34,805 nt of DNA, taken from contig RCAB01000593.1 of the NCBI GenBank assembly GCA_003640385.1, positions 1-34,805 on the forward strand, written 5' to 3'. This document shows positions 25,372-34,805 of this stretch, piece by piece. The position numbers were made by a program, and so were the translations under genes. The notes below the pieces were generated by a model. That model was not told the origin of the DNA. It did no database searches and saw nothing but the letters and a program-made list of their open reading frames with translations. This DNA comes from Setaria digitata (taxonomy: Eukaryota > Nematoda > Chromadorea > Rhabditida > Setariidae). The number at the start of each line of letters is the position of its first letter. Within the stretch, counting starts at the first letter, position 1.

Positions 25372-25379
25372 TTGATTCC
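25372..25379 (-). other. Candidate spliced-leader acceptor of OGDH
   Basis: On the minus strand a TTTTCAATTCAG acceptor ends at 25379, leaving a 7-base leader before ATG at 25371. No other exon is needed, so this fits nematode trans-splicing. Confidence 0.55.
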
Positions 25380-25476
25380 TGAATTGAAAACCGACACCAC
25401 AATCCTCAAACTTAGTCAATGAATAATGAGAAATGAAGAAACAGAATCCTTTTAAACGTCACACATCATTGTTCAC

Positions 25477-25718
25477 AAATTAGAATATGAAAAATATACG
25501 TCTGTAAATTAGAATATGAAAAATATACGTCTGTAAATTAGAATATGAAAAATATGTCTGTAAATTAGAATATGAAAAATATACGTCTGTAAATTAGAAT
25601 ATGAAAAATATACGTCTCTAAATTAGAATATGAAAAATAATTGTTTGCAAATTAAAGTAAATATGAAAAGTAATTAGAATAAATGTGAAAAACTGTAAAT
25701 TAGTATATGGAAAATAAC
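25477..25718 (+). repeat. 29-bp minisatellite upstream of OGDH
   Basis: Tandem units of about 29 bases beginning AAATTAGAATATGAAAAATA start at 25477, 25506, 25535 (27 bases, two missing), 25562, 25591 and 25620. After the sixth unit the array decays into partial copies up to about 25718. It begins about 100 bases upstream of the OGDH start codon, so it lies in or near that promoter. Confidence 0.93.
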
Positions 25719-27062
25719 CATACGACACATTCACTACTGGAATTATATAGAGTGATAATGGAAAACAACACAAAGAGCGAATAAATGAAAACCTTTAATT
25801 CTAACCGATCTAAGAAAAAAAAAGACTCATTTTCATAAACCTTCTGAGTAACGCCACAGAAATAAAGTCGTTTACGCTAACAATCCTTAATTTTGCCTAA
25901 CCTCGAGAAAATCCAGCCTGTGTCAGTAACCTGCAATCTCACTTGACCTTCAAAAATGCTCCCTCATCTGCAAAGGTTGGCCGCGGCCGCACTTTGAATT
26001 CCGTCATTTGATTCCTTTGATTTTGTTTTTGTCTTTTATTCTTTTTTTTGCTCGAGATAGATGGGTCAGGTGACGTGAGTGTGTTGCGTTATTGGTCTAT
26101 AATCTTGTTTAACATAGTTTGTACTTTGATGAGAACACATTGCTTCGTTTCATTCTAACAATTCTTTATCGCTGCTGAAATGTTTGGTATTGAATGATCG
26201 GTGCATTTGCTAAATTTTTGAAATGTATTTGAAATAGAGCAAAAAACAAAATGCAAAACCAAAAATTGTAAAATATCACTTCTTCTTTCCCCCCGCCGTA
26301 TTATTATATTCTGATATCGTTTTTGTCACTAAGCACTGGATTGAATGGAATGGTTTGATGGTTGGTTTCCACATTTATCTCATTCCTTTTCTTTCAAGTT
26401 ACTTTGGTAGAAAGTTTTTAGATGTTATATCGTTTTATCATCTTCTGTAGTTATATATGTTGTGATAGTAGATTTCAGTCAGTTAATACTTAGTAAATTA
26501 GCAGCTGATACAATAACGATTAGTATTAATGGTGGCATTTGATGAGTTCTGGTAATCTGCTTGGTAAAACTGTTAATGCTGCATGAATATGGATTAATAT
26601 AAGATTCCTTATTAATTTACAAATACTTTGGAACAAATATTATTGGCTGCTAATTTTGAATAATAGTGATTGTAAAAATCACTAACGTTAGAGAAAGATA
26701 TGGTTTTGTTTGTATGATGAGATGGTTCTTGTTCACCTCCAACTAAAGACATTTTCATTTTACTGAAGAGGCTCGCCTACCGCGATGTACGGCAATCTCT
26801 AGGAATTTGATGGAGAGCCATAATGAAAATTTGTAACATGTAATTGTACCCGTGAGTGAACAGTGAAAGGAATATCTAACCTACCTTAATAAAGCATCAA
26901 GATGGGGAATTTGATTACGTGGTCGTTATTACTGGAGTGATAGTTTCGGGCAGTTTCTAAACGAAGCTTTGAATTTCATCCATTATCCATTTTCTAACTA
27001 GCTTTCGTGACTCGACGTTATTTTTGCCAAGCATTGGCTGTATTCCGTGGAGATTGTTTGCC

Positions 27063-27093
<31 letters not shown>

Positions 27094-27150
27094 GTATGTG
27101 TATGTAGTTGTATGTGTATGTATGTGTATGTGTATGTGTATGTGTATGTT
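27063..27150 (+). repeat. (TG)n / (TGTATG)n microsatellite
   Basis: Eleven perfect TG dinucleotides (27063-27084) run into TATG and TGTATG units up to about 27150. The array lies about 420 bases upstream of the ubc-1 start codon. Confidence 0.95.
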
Positions 27151-27540
27151 GATGTATAAGGGTCTTAAGTTTGTGAATCATTTGCTGGTACCTCACTATA
27201 ATCAGCTGTATATTATAACACGTTACGTTATTCTCTACCTGTTAGTGAGTGTATCAACCAAAATTGCTTTCGCTCTTTTCCTTTAGATCCTTGCTTTTTA
27301 AATTATGCTTTCTCAATCCATTTCACGCGCTTGCTTACATCATTTAATGTTCACGTTTTTCCCTCTGTTTCGTAATTAGGTGATTTTATTTTTTACTTCA
27401 ATCAATGATGCTTTATTCTGCTTAGTATTTGTTATTTGTTACATATTATTTAGGTTTTTTTTCTTTCTCTTTTGTAACAAAATATCGCTATAGTGTTATT
27501 GCGATACTTCTCATTATAAGTTACTGAATTACGGTGGTGC

Positions 27541-27549
27541 TGTTTGCAG
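27541..27549 (+). other. Candidate spliced-leader acceptor of ubc-1
   Basis: A GCTGTTTGCAG acceptor ends at 27549, 18 bases before the ubc-1 start codon, with no upstream coding exon. This fits nematode trans-splicing. Confidence 0.55.
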
Positions 27550-27567
27550 TGTTAGCGTGAGCAAGCT

Positions 27568-28642
27568 ATGACGACACCATCGCGGAGACGTCTGATGCGG
27601 GATTTCAAGAAGCTGCAGGTATCGCTTTTCCTCATTACTTGTTCTGATATTTGTGGTCATTGATATTATTTTTTCTGCTGAACTTAGCAGTATTCTCTTT
27701 GAATAATTTTTTAAGGAAGATCCGCCTGCTGGTGTCAGTGGCGCTCCAACAGAAGATAACATTCTGATGTGGGAGGCGATCATTTTTGGTCCACAGGATA
27801 CACCGTTTGAGGATGGTACATTCAAGTTGACTCTTGAATTCACCGAAGAATATCCTAATAAGCCTCCTACGGTGAAATTTGTTTCAAAAATGTTTCATCC
27901 GAATGTTTATGCTGATGGAAGTATCTGCCTTGATATTTTACAGGTAGTTTTTATAAAGTATTTCAGAGATTTTTTGATGGATGGGAAGAGGAGAAGGAAA
28001 ATAGTAAGGAAAAAGGAATTAATTTAGTATTCGTGAAGTACTGAATCTCTTATTGTAAATAAGATACGTGCTTCTCCACCCTTACCAGTAAGGTCGTGTT
28101 GTGTTTTGTTTTATAGGAATTCAGCTGCTCGTATTTTCTAAATAATGAATATGTCATACGCTATGCCTGAATGTTTCCTCTTTGCTTTCCGTTGTAGAAC
28201 AGATGGTCTCCAACTTATGATGTTGCCGCAATCCTAACTTCCATTCAGTCTCTGTTAGATGAACCAAATCCAAATAGTCCCGCTAATTCACTCGCCGCTC
28301 AGCTTTACCAGGAAAATAGACGAGAATATGAGAAAAGAGTGCAACAGATTGTTGAACAGGTTCTATATCTTTTCTTTTCACATTAAAAAAATAATTTTTT
28401 TCATACCTTGAATCTGATATTTCACATGTATCTAATCGTCATATCGGTCGAGTGCAATAAGCTCTGTTAAAATTTGCATTGTTTAGTCATGGCTTAATTT
28501 CGGTGAAAATGAAGGAGAAATGGAGGCGAAAGAAGGTGGGGAAAGCGATGATGAAATGGATCATGATCACGACGATCCACAGATGCCTTCCGCTTCTGGC
28601 GCCGCGCGATCGAACAGTGGTGGTGCTTCTTCCTCTACCTGA
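27568..28642 (+). CDS. ubc-1: Ubiquitin-conjugating enzyme E2 (RAD6/UBE2A type)
   Basis: E2 enzyme of the RAD6 group, which with RAD18-type and BRE1-type E3s ubiquitinates PCNA and histone H2B. Exons: 27568-27618, 27716-27943, 28198-28359, 28487-28642; 198 residues, TGA stop. Signatures: N-terminus [49 protein letters not shown], and the catalytic cysteine at residue 88 in [14 protein letters not shown], the same position as in RAD6. After the E2 fold there is a tail of about 45 residues, first acidic with alternating Asp/His ([12 protein letters not shown]), then Ser/Gly/Ala-rich. UBE2A and UBE2B lack this tail; yeast RAD6 and C. elegans UBC-1 have acidic extensions, which supports the ubc-1 assignment. 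Confidence 0.96.
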
Positions 28643-29594
28643 TGTTTATTTTTTATTTTTATTTTTTTTAGTTGTAGAATTGTTTCCAGATGTATGGATT
28701 TAGCGTGATCTGCTTTTTAAGATTTATTATTTTTAGTGGTTTGCTGCTTTCTCAGTTTGCTTATGTACAATGATTTGTTTGGGTAGAGACATGTAGTATT
28801 TCATCGTCAAGTGATGACTGTGAATCTTCTCGCCCATCTATAGTAAGTTTAAAAGATAAATGCATTGTCATATATTTCGGAACTTGTGATCTTTATCTTT
28901 CTCCACTATTTTGTATTATCTAAAGATGTGGTCGGTCGCTTTGTTTGCCAGCAGTTTTTCATAACTATGAAATATTGCGTAAATCCTACATTACATCCAA
29001 ATAATTTTCTGTTTGACTTTCTCCATGCAATTCAAATTGTAGAAATTGTTTCTCTATTTGGCTTTGAAAACTTAATTACTTCAACATTTCGAATTCTTCC
29101 ACTGCTTCGGAAAATGCGGATAGACTGTAGTCGAACGCATATCTCAACATACATTACGAGTGCTGTATCATTTCTCTGGAATTGTTGGAACGGTTCTGGA
29201 TTATCAGCAGAAGTGAATAAGCGATTTATTTTATTATCTTTTTTTTGGATTTTTTAGTCTATAGATGTAATATTTTTCTTTTACAATTTTACATATTATG
29301 GATTATCTGTTATGCACTGTTTATAGTCTATAATTTTTATAAAATAGCCATCAGCGCTTGTCTAATAAATCGACTTCCCGATTTCAAAAAATAAGGCAAT
29401 ATAATTAGGAAAGTCCAAAAGACGAGCCAAAAGTAAGGGGGTATTATGTTTATTTTTTACTTCTGTATTTTTAATTGCATATTATTGCTTGGAATAATTC
29501 GTACATTATTTATGTATTTGTGCTTTATTTACTAAAATGTTATGTATATCTTGTTTTCACCACTTATTACGGCGATAATTTCATGGGAGGTGAT
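28643..29594 (+). other. Probable ubc-1 3' UTR and intergenic sequence
   Basis: No convincing gene. The 130-codon open frame at 28865-29257 is Phe/Ile/Leu-rich, has no recognisable domain and no exon structure, and lies before an AATAAA at 29364-29369. It is more likely 3' UTR than protein. Confidence 0.5.
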
Positions 29595-29900
29595 TTATGT
29601 GATTAGTCTGTTTTTATCAATTAAATATTCAGTAGTAAGTATCATGCGTTGATGAAACCGATCAAAAAAACTAGCTGAAATCTGTGGTGTAGCACCATAC
29701 ATGAACAAAGCAATCCATGGCAAAGTCTGAAGTGGCAGCTTGAGTGCGTATAACTGGAAAGGAATGTGATATACAAATAGTATGATAAAAGTGATGGTTT
29801 AGTGAGGAGAGAGAATTGTTACTTCAAAGGCCGTTTGAAAGTTAGCATTCCTCTGAACAACTGGGAACAATTCTTGGAAGCGTTCATCCTCAACCTGTGT
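29595..29900 (-). CDS. Unrecognised gene, 3' exons (minus strand)
   Basis: Two coding-like exons: 29900-29823 (or from 29894) and 29753-29595 with a TAA stop. Between them is a GTAACA...CCTTTCCAG intron of 69 bases, with phase 0 on both sides. They encode about 78 residues: first charged (VEDERFQELFPVVQRN, NFQTAFE), then hydrophobic (LPWIALFMYGATPQIS, possibly a membrane segment), then a basic tail (DRFHQRMILTTEYLIDKNR). There is no ATG in the frame. A possible 10-codon first exon on the minus strand at 30469-30440 would join in phase, inside intron 1 of the TBC1D7-like gene. I do not recognise the family. It could be a small gene overlapping the TBC1D7-like promoter, or a remnant. Confidence 0.45.
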
Positions 29901-30064
29901 CTGTGGGGTAATTTGAAGTATTAAGTTCCTTCACTTTTCTGGGATACAATTCAATTTTAGTAAGTTTCGAAATATGCAACTAACTACTTTTTGTCAGTTT
30001 TTTTTTTTTTTTTTTTTTTTACGAGATTGCTATTTTGTTGAAGTACAATTGAGAAGTTGGTAAT

Positions 30065-32809
30065 ATGGATCGGTCAAGTAATTTCCGCACCAATTATGTT
30101 GGCCGCATGGTTGGAGACAAAGCGGAATGCAGCCGATTCCAGATTGAAGAGCAAATCCTGCGCGAAGATTCTGATGTTGACCTAACAAAATTAGCACAGT
30201 TCGCGTTCAAACATTATGTACCCAAGGTACACCGTGTACCGATCTGGAAATTACTACTCAGTTGGTGTTTGTATTTATTAACTCTTGATTTTTGATAGTG
30301 CTGTAATTAAGACCACCAAAACATATAATTTTAATTTTAATTGGATATTGGTGATTAATAAATTTTGATATGGTAATTGTAACAGGGTGTTTTAGCGATT
30401 TGTACGTAAACTGCGGTTAAAGATCTGAGGATTTTTTACACGTACAATTACGCCAATATCAGCAAACATGCTGCTTGTAGTGATGGGAAATTAATTGGCA
30501 AGAACATATTTTTTGAAAGTTGAGAAATTCCTTCAAATATCTCCAAGTTTGTTTAGGAGTGTCATCAACTGCACCAGAAGTGAGAAGAGATATTACGGAA
30601 CATCGGATAGAGGAAGTTAGCCCAAATTTTACTATTTTAACTTCAAGTGTTATGGTAACATTTGCCTACCGACTCAAGCTATTCCAGATGTCGGGAAAAT
30701 TATGGTTTAGTATCATAGGATGTTTGTAACGAATTTATCAGACTCCACTCATATTTTTTGAGGATTTTATATTTTTTTCTTTTTAATTTGCAGTTATGAG
30801 GAATCCTTTTCGGTATATTTAATTTACGAGTAGTTATGGATTTCATATTTACCAAATCCTCCATATTTATTGATTGTCAAATTGCCATAATATATTAAAA
30901 AGTGTGTCTCTTTCTGACTCCTCGATAAAAAAATTCTGTAGCGCCTTTTATTTGCTTCAATTTAGCAGATAGAAATATAAATATTGAATAATATCGCATT
31001 TACTGTAAATTGATTGGAATATTGGATAATGTAAAATAAATATTTTTGATGTGAAATTGTTTTACAGTTACCATTTCCGATGATAATAACATCACATTGA
31101 TATGAATTTGTAATTTTTTTTTTAGATACTTTAAGTACCTTTTTCTAAATAATTTAACTTAAAAAAGGAAATTGGCTTTCATTAGAAAACTTAATTTCTT
31201 ATTTTCAGGTTGACATAATTCCTATTTCATTGTTGTTGATTTTGACGTTTCAGGCAAAAGTGTTGCTGTCATCACTTTGTGCGATGCGATTAAACAGTTC
31301 AGCAGTAGAGAGCGGTAAAGGATTGGATGTGGATTATCATCCAACCGCTGTTGATATTGTACGAATGATTGAACTTGGAGATGAAACTAGCATAGTGCAC
31401 AGAAATCAGCATGTCTTGGAAGTGGACTTTCAAGCGCAGTTGGCGGTAAAACCCTTTCGAATTAAAGTAATGTGACTGTTAGCAGTAAATATGCGAGTAA
31501 ATATCCTCATTGAGCTGTACAATTTTTCTTCAACATCTTATGAAATCTTTCCTTTGTTCTGCATTTCATTTCACTTTTTCAAGATTTCAGAGTAAAATCG
31601 ATAAGAATATTTACTCGTAGTTTTCTGTATTCTTCCTGAAAAAAAAAAAAAAAAAAAAGAAAAGAAAAAATAGAGTAATCGTTAAAGTTGTAGATTGCTA
31701 AACAAATGTCAATAATCTGCGAATCAAATTGGATTGACACTTACTGGTTGACAAAAGTTTTTGATGAATTGTTATCTCACGTATTTACTCCAAATGTCCT
31801 TACAGAGGTCAGTTACTTTTGCTTCTAAGCAGTTTATGGGAAAATTGCACAGATCGGCATCTCATTATTATTGTCAATTTATGTCAACTCTTCTACACTG
31901 TTGGTTGTTTAATTATCATAGGTTTGCTTCAGTTTCACTTCTTTACCTTAGATGACTTAACAAATATCTGGGTCAAGCTTTGGTAGCAAAAAGTTAGATC
32001 ATGTTTGATTACTTTTCCATTCTGAGAACTACAGAAAAAGTAAAAATATATATGAAATTAATGAGCGGTATTAAGAACCAAACCATTGTTGGTAACTTAG
32101 ATTTATGAAAAATTCTATTATTTAGGCTGTCGAAGGCTTGAAAAATCAACTTACCAAAGCTTTTGCGGAAATGGGTGATTTTGATGAATTTATTTTGGAA
32201 AATATTCCAATAAGTTTTTGGATACGATGTGGCGGAGCAGTTGTTTTTGATCATGAACCACTGTTAAAGTATGTATGCATTTTTTTTTTTTGAATATTTT
32301 AAAATTCTGTTGGCAGGCATGACGAAATGATTACAAAATGATTATATACTTGCAGTAAATTTTTACAGTTTATGGGATAAAGTATGCAGTTCTGCTGATT
32401 GTGGTATAATCAAGCTGTTATCGACAGTGATTTACAATTATCTTGTTGAATTGAAACCATACCTATCAAAGTTGCAGGTAATTACGTGTTTGATTCGAAG
32501 TGTATTGTTCGTATGTTGTTTGCTGCGTTGAATACCTTGAATACATGCGTTAAAATGGGCATAACTGATAGGATTTTAATGACTGTATACTGTTTTTTTT
32601 TGGAAATGCAATCATCTGATAAAAAAACAGTGCTACTTTAAAAATAGGTTTTAAATTGATTTAACGATATTGACGGTGCATTTCAGATCAGCGGTTTTAC
32701 ATTCAATGAAGGGATCTTGTCAATCAAGACACAAAATGCCATCATTAAAAATTCTGTTGACAGTATACTTCAGTCAGGAAGGTTTTGTTTCAAAAAATAT
32801 GAAATTTAA
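30065..32809 (+). CDS. TBC1D7-like TBC-domain protein
   Basis: TBC-domain protein resembling TBC1D7, in other animals the third subunit of the TSC1-TSC2 complex that restrains Rheb and mTORC1. Exons: 30065-30260, 30557-30615, 31254-31445, 31694-31807, 32126-32268, 32369-32477, 32687-32809; 311 residues, TAA stop, all phases consistent (human TBC1D7 has 293). Similarity is spread along the protein: NFRTNYV near the N-terminus, VHRVPIWKLLL (human YRALVWKVLL), AIAKQM followed by D-T-Y-W-L-T-K-V-F, and LWDKVCSSADCGII at residue about 236. I see neither the IxxDxxR arginine finger nor the YxQ glutamine finger of active Rab GAPs, as in TBC1D7. Upstream is a long T run (about 29998-30020). The start codon is the first ATG of the frame. 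Family call is good; function in this worm is inferred. Confidence 0.85.
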
Positions 32810-33872
32810 TAGTCAAACTTTGAAATACAATAAGGTTAGTTTTTCCTTTTTTTTGTCCGTTTTTGCTTTCATTTATTTGTTAAAATATTTTATCAGTTTT
32901 AAGCCTCTCTTTTTTATATTGCAGAGAAATTCATGCAATGACTTTGAAATTTGTTATCGTTTTCCTGTTTGACATATAATGGAAAAAAAAACGTATATTG
33001 ATAACTAATCAGTATCGTTTTGGGAATGATGGTAATTAAAGTCTGTGCATTCTTTTAGAAGTTACTTTAAAATGTCTGTTAATATTATTATTATCGTTGT
33101 TATTTCTCGGAACTTTCAAATCAATATTTGAAGTAAATCCGAACGATTATTGGTCGTGATTTTATCCTTTTCGCTTCTGAAACTTAATATTAAATAATTA
33201 AAACAATGCATAGAGATCTTCAGCGCTGTAAAGACGAATTTACGGAAAATGAACTAAATGTGAATAAATTACTTATTGCTGAGAAGTTTGCGCGATATAT
33301 TGGGGAGAATTAAATTCCTGCAGATTTTCTTTCAAAATTGTTTTGAAGAACTTCTGCCAACTTGGTATTGTTTAATCATAACTTTAAGTATTATTTCTTA
33401 CAGCTTAAATACAACGATTTCAAATCTTTCTGAGATTAGATGGATGTTTTATATTTCAAAGTGGAACTAGTGGTACTCATGGCTCGTAATTAAATTGTTG
33501 TTATATTGTTATCAATGTTCACCGTGTTGTGTTGTATCAAGATTCGTTATCGAAAAAAGAAATGCTTAATTTCATGCCCAAGGCTCAGAACCTTATTCAT
33601 TATTTTAGCGTTGTTCGTAAAATTTTTTTTTTTGAACTTGACCGCTTCAATATATTTAGCAAGCAAGCTTCTTGATTAACAATATCGTTAATAGGAGAAG
33701 GCCGCCAAAGTATTTTCAATGCAGGATTAAATCATTTAAAACCTCACTTCTCAAGAAAAATTCTTATATGATTCACTCAGCAGTAATTCTTTTTTTTTGC
33801 CATTATCATTTTGATGTATAACCTTGGAAACTGTTAAATGTCCCCGATTTGGTGCGTCCATTCCAGTAACCT
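32810..33872. other. Intergenic region, no gene seen
   Basis: AT-rich sequence after the TBC1D7-like stop. The short open frame at 33276-33470 shows no domain and no exon support. Nothing else is recognisable. Confidence 0.5.
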
Positions 33873-34353
33873 GTTTATATCAATGACAAAGTACCGGATG
33901 ATGCTACTGCCTTTGTGACACTACCCACTCCTGTGCAAATTATCACTCTTCTCTGTGAATTGCGTTAATTTCAACATACTACGCCACTTGCACAATGTCA
34001 CATTCTCAAGAAATTGTCCAGATCTTATCAGTATTATTCGGCTACTAAAAGTCGCTATTTAACTTGCATTAAAATACTTCAAAGTGAAGACTGATGGCTG
34101 TGAGGATATGTGTAGATGGTAAGTATCAAAAGATACAACCAGCATTACTAAAAATGATCATTGGAAATGCCTTAGTTGTGTCTAGGATGCAAATGTTTTC
34201 ATGTTTGAAAAAAAAAAAAAAAAATCTGTTTTCCTCGATTGGAAGGTGATACTGAAATTCCTGCTGCACCATTTGGCGTTTTAATACCGCCTTTACTTCG
34301 AAGTCAAAGCTTAGAACAGCAAGCAGTTCAAATAGAAGGAGGATATTGGGTTT
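33873..34353 (+). pseudogene. Coding-like segment, unassigned; incomplete or decayed gene
   Basis: One frame reads VYINDKVPDDATAFVTLPTP then VQIITLLCELR, a TAA, then QHTTPLAQCHILKKLSR and SATKSRYLTCIKILQSED before TGA. A further block at 34234-34353 reads DTEIPAAPFGVLIPPLLRSQ, then SLEQQAVQIEGGYW. The first stop could be removed by a 47-base GTTAAT...TCTCAAG intron, and a GTGAAG donor near 34081 joins the last block in phase. However, the first block has no acceptor that enters its frame: the CCAG before it is followed by TAA, and the other two phases stop soon after. I do not recognise the family. It is either a real gene whose start I cannot resolve or a pseudogene. Confidence 0.35.
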
Positions 34354-34805
34354 TATTTTTCCGAAGTTTCACTTTTTTTTTTACGTGACTGTCTCTACAA
34401 CATATTGCCTGTGTTAAGTGTTAAGAAATGACGAACTAAGAGGCAGTAATTTTCTCTTGGTGGCTGAGTAGCAAAGAAAAGTTTCATGAAGCTCATGTTT
34501 TAATAATTTCGAGAATTTCCACCATTGCCTGGTTTTTTCTTTCCCTCCTACTGGTCAACGGAATAAACTGCAAGTTAATACTCTCCTAATTTATTGTTGT
34601 ATCCTTATCAATTTAAAAAACAAACTGGTTCTTCAAGCCTTTTGCAAGTACAAATTTTCCCGACAATCCTGATTAATGCAAGATAAAATCAAGTATAATG
34701 ACCGATTTAATTAATTAGCCGTTCATGGTATCTATTTGGTTATGATCATAACGACCCTCCCGATTTAAAATTTGGATACCGTAGCAAGCCATTTCAAAAA
34801 AAAAA
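34354..34805. other. Right-end sequence, no gene seen
   Basis: AT-rich sequence with no clear exon on either strand. The window ends in an A run. Confidence 0.5.

Larger units (their letters stand above)
25719..27549. other. Divergent intergenic region between OGDH and ubc-1
   Basis: No exon recognised. It holds a GC-only palindromic patch with a NotI site (25979-25990), a TG-rich microsatellite (27063-27150), and otherwise AT-rich sequence. The open frames over the microsatellite (H/T/Y or C/V/M repeats) are repeat translations, not genes. Confidence 0.55.

Noticed and set aside
26957..27286. Open frames on both strands over the TG repeat
   Set aside because: They are translations of the microsatellite (His-Thr or Val-Cys-Met repeats) and carry no protein signal.
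28865..29257. 130-codon open frame after ubc-1
   Set aside because: Phe/Ile/Leu-rich, no domain, no intron signals, lies before a polyadenylation signal of ubc-1; best explained as 3' UTR in AT-rich DNA.
1..34805. tRNA, rRNA, CRISPR or bacterial-type operon features
   Set aside because: No cloverleaf with a standard T-arm, no rRNA signature and no spaced palindromic repeats were found; gene structure is eukaryotic throughout.

Overview
This is an AT-rich animal window that reads as a nematode, most likely a spirurid or filarial-type (clade III) worm. The reasons are short exons, introns with TTTCAG-like acceptors, and consensus acceptors 7-18 bases before several start codons with no coding exon upstream (candidate spliced-leader sites). 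The gene set is also typical: netrin receptor UNC-5, a RAD6/UBC-1-type E2 with a long acidic tail, PARG, and a single OGDH. The taxon is an inference; no ribosomal or mitochondrial marker is present.

Layout. Positions 1080-4963 (+) hold the 3' two thirds of unc-5 (thrombospondin repeats, membrane segment, ZU5, UPA, death domain). The Ig-domain exons must lie left of the window. A nucleoredoxin-like thioredoxin-fold gene lies at 5489-7125 (-), convergent with unc-5. A complete calcineurin B homologous protein (CHP1/p22) gene lies at 9765-13642 (+), split into seven short exons across long introns. PARG lies at 15546-19145 (+), and mitochondrial 2-oxoglutarate dehydrogenase E1 at 19847-25371 (-), convergent with it in 19 exons. 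After a 2.2 kb divergent intergenic region with a 29-bp minisatellite and a TG microsatellite comes ubc-1 at 27568-28642 (+). A TBC1D7-like gene follows at 30065-32809 (+). For all seven genes I traced splice phases by hand, and each gives an uninterrupted frame to a stop codon.

Two stretches look coding but stay unassigned. One is a minus-strand two-exon 3' gene end at 29595-29900, upstream of the TBC1D7-like start. The other is a plus-strand coding-like stretch at about 33873-34353, which is either an incomplete gene or a decaying one.

The genes do not form a pathway or a clear operon. They are ordinary conserved housekeeping and signalling genes on alternating strands. No new multi-gene system is evident. 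The most interesting points are two matching PIP-box-like motifs at the N-terminus of PARG, a TBC1D7-like protein in a nematode (C. elegans is known to lack TSC1/TSC2), a GC-AG intron, and the two unassigned coding-like blocks.
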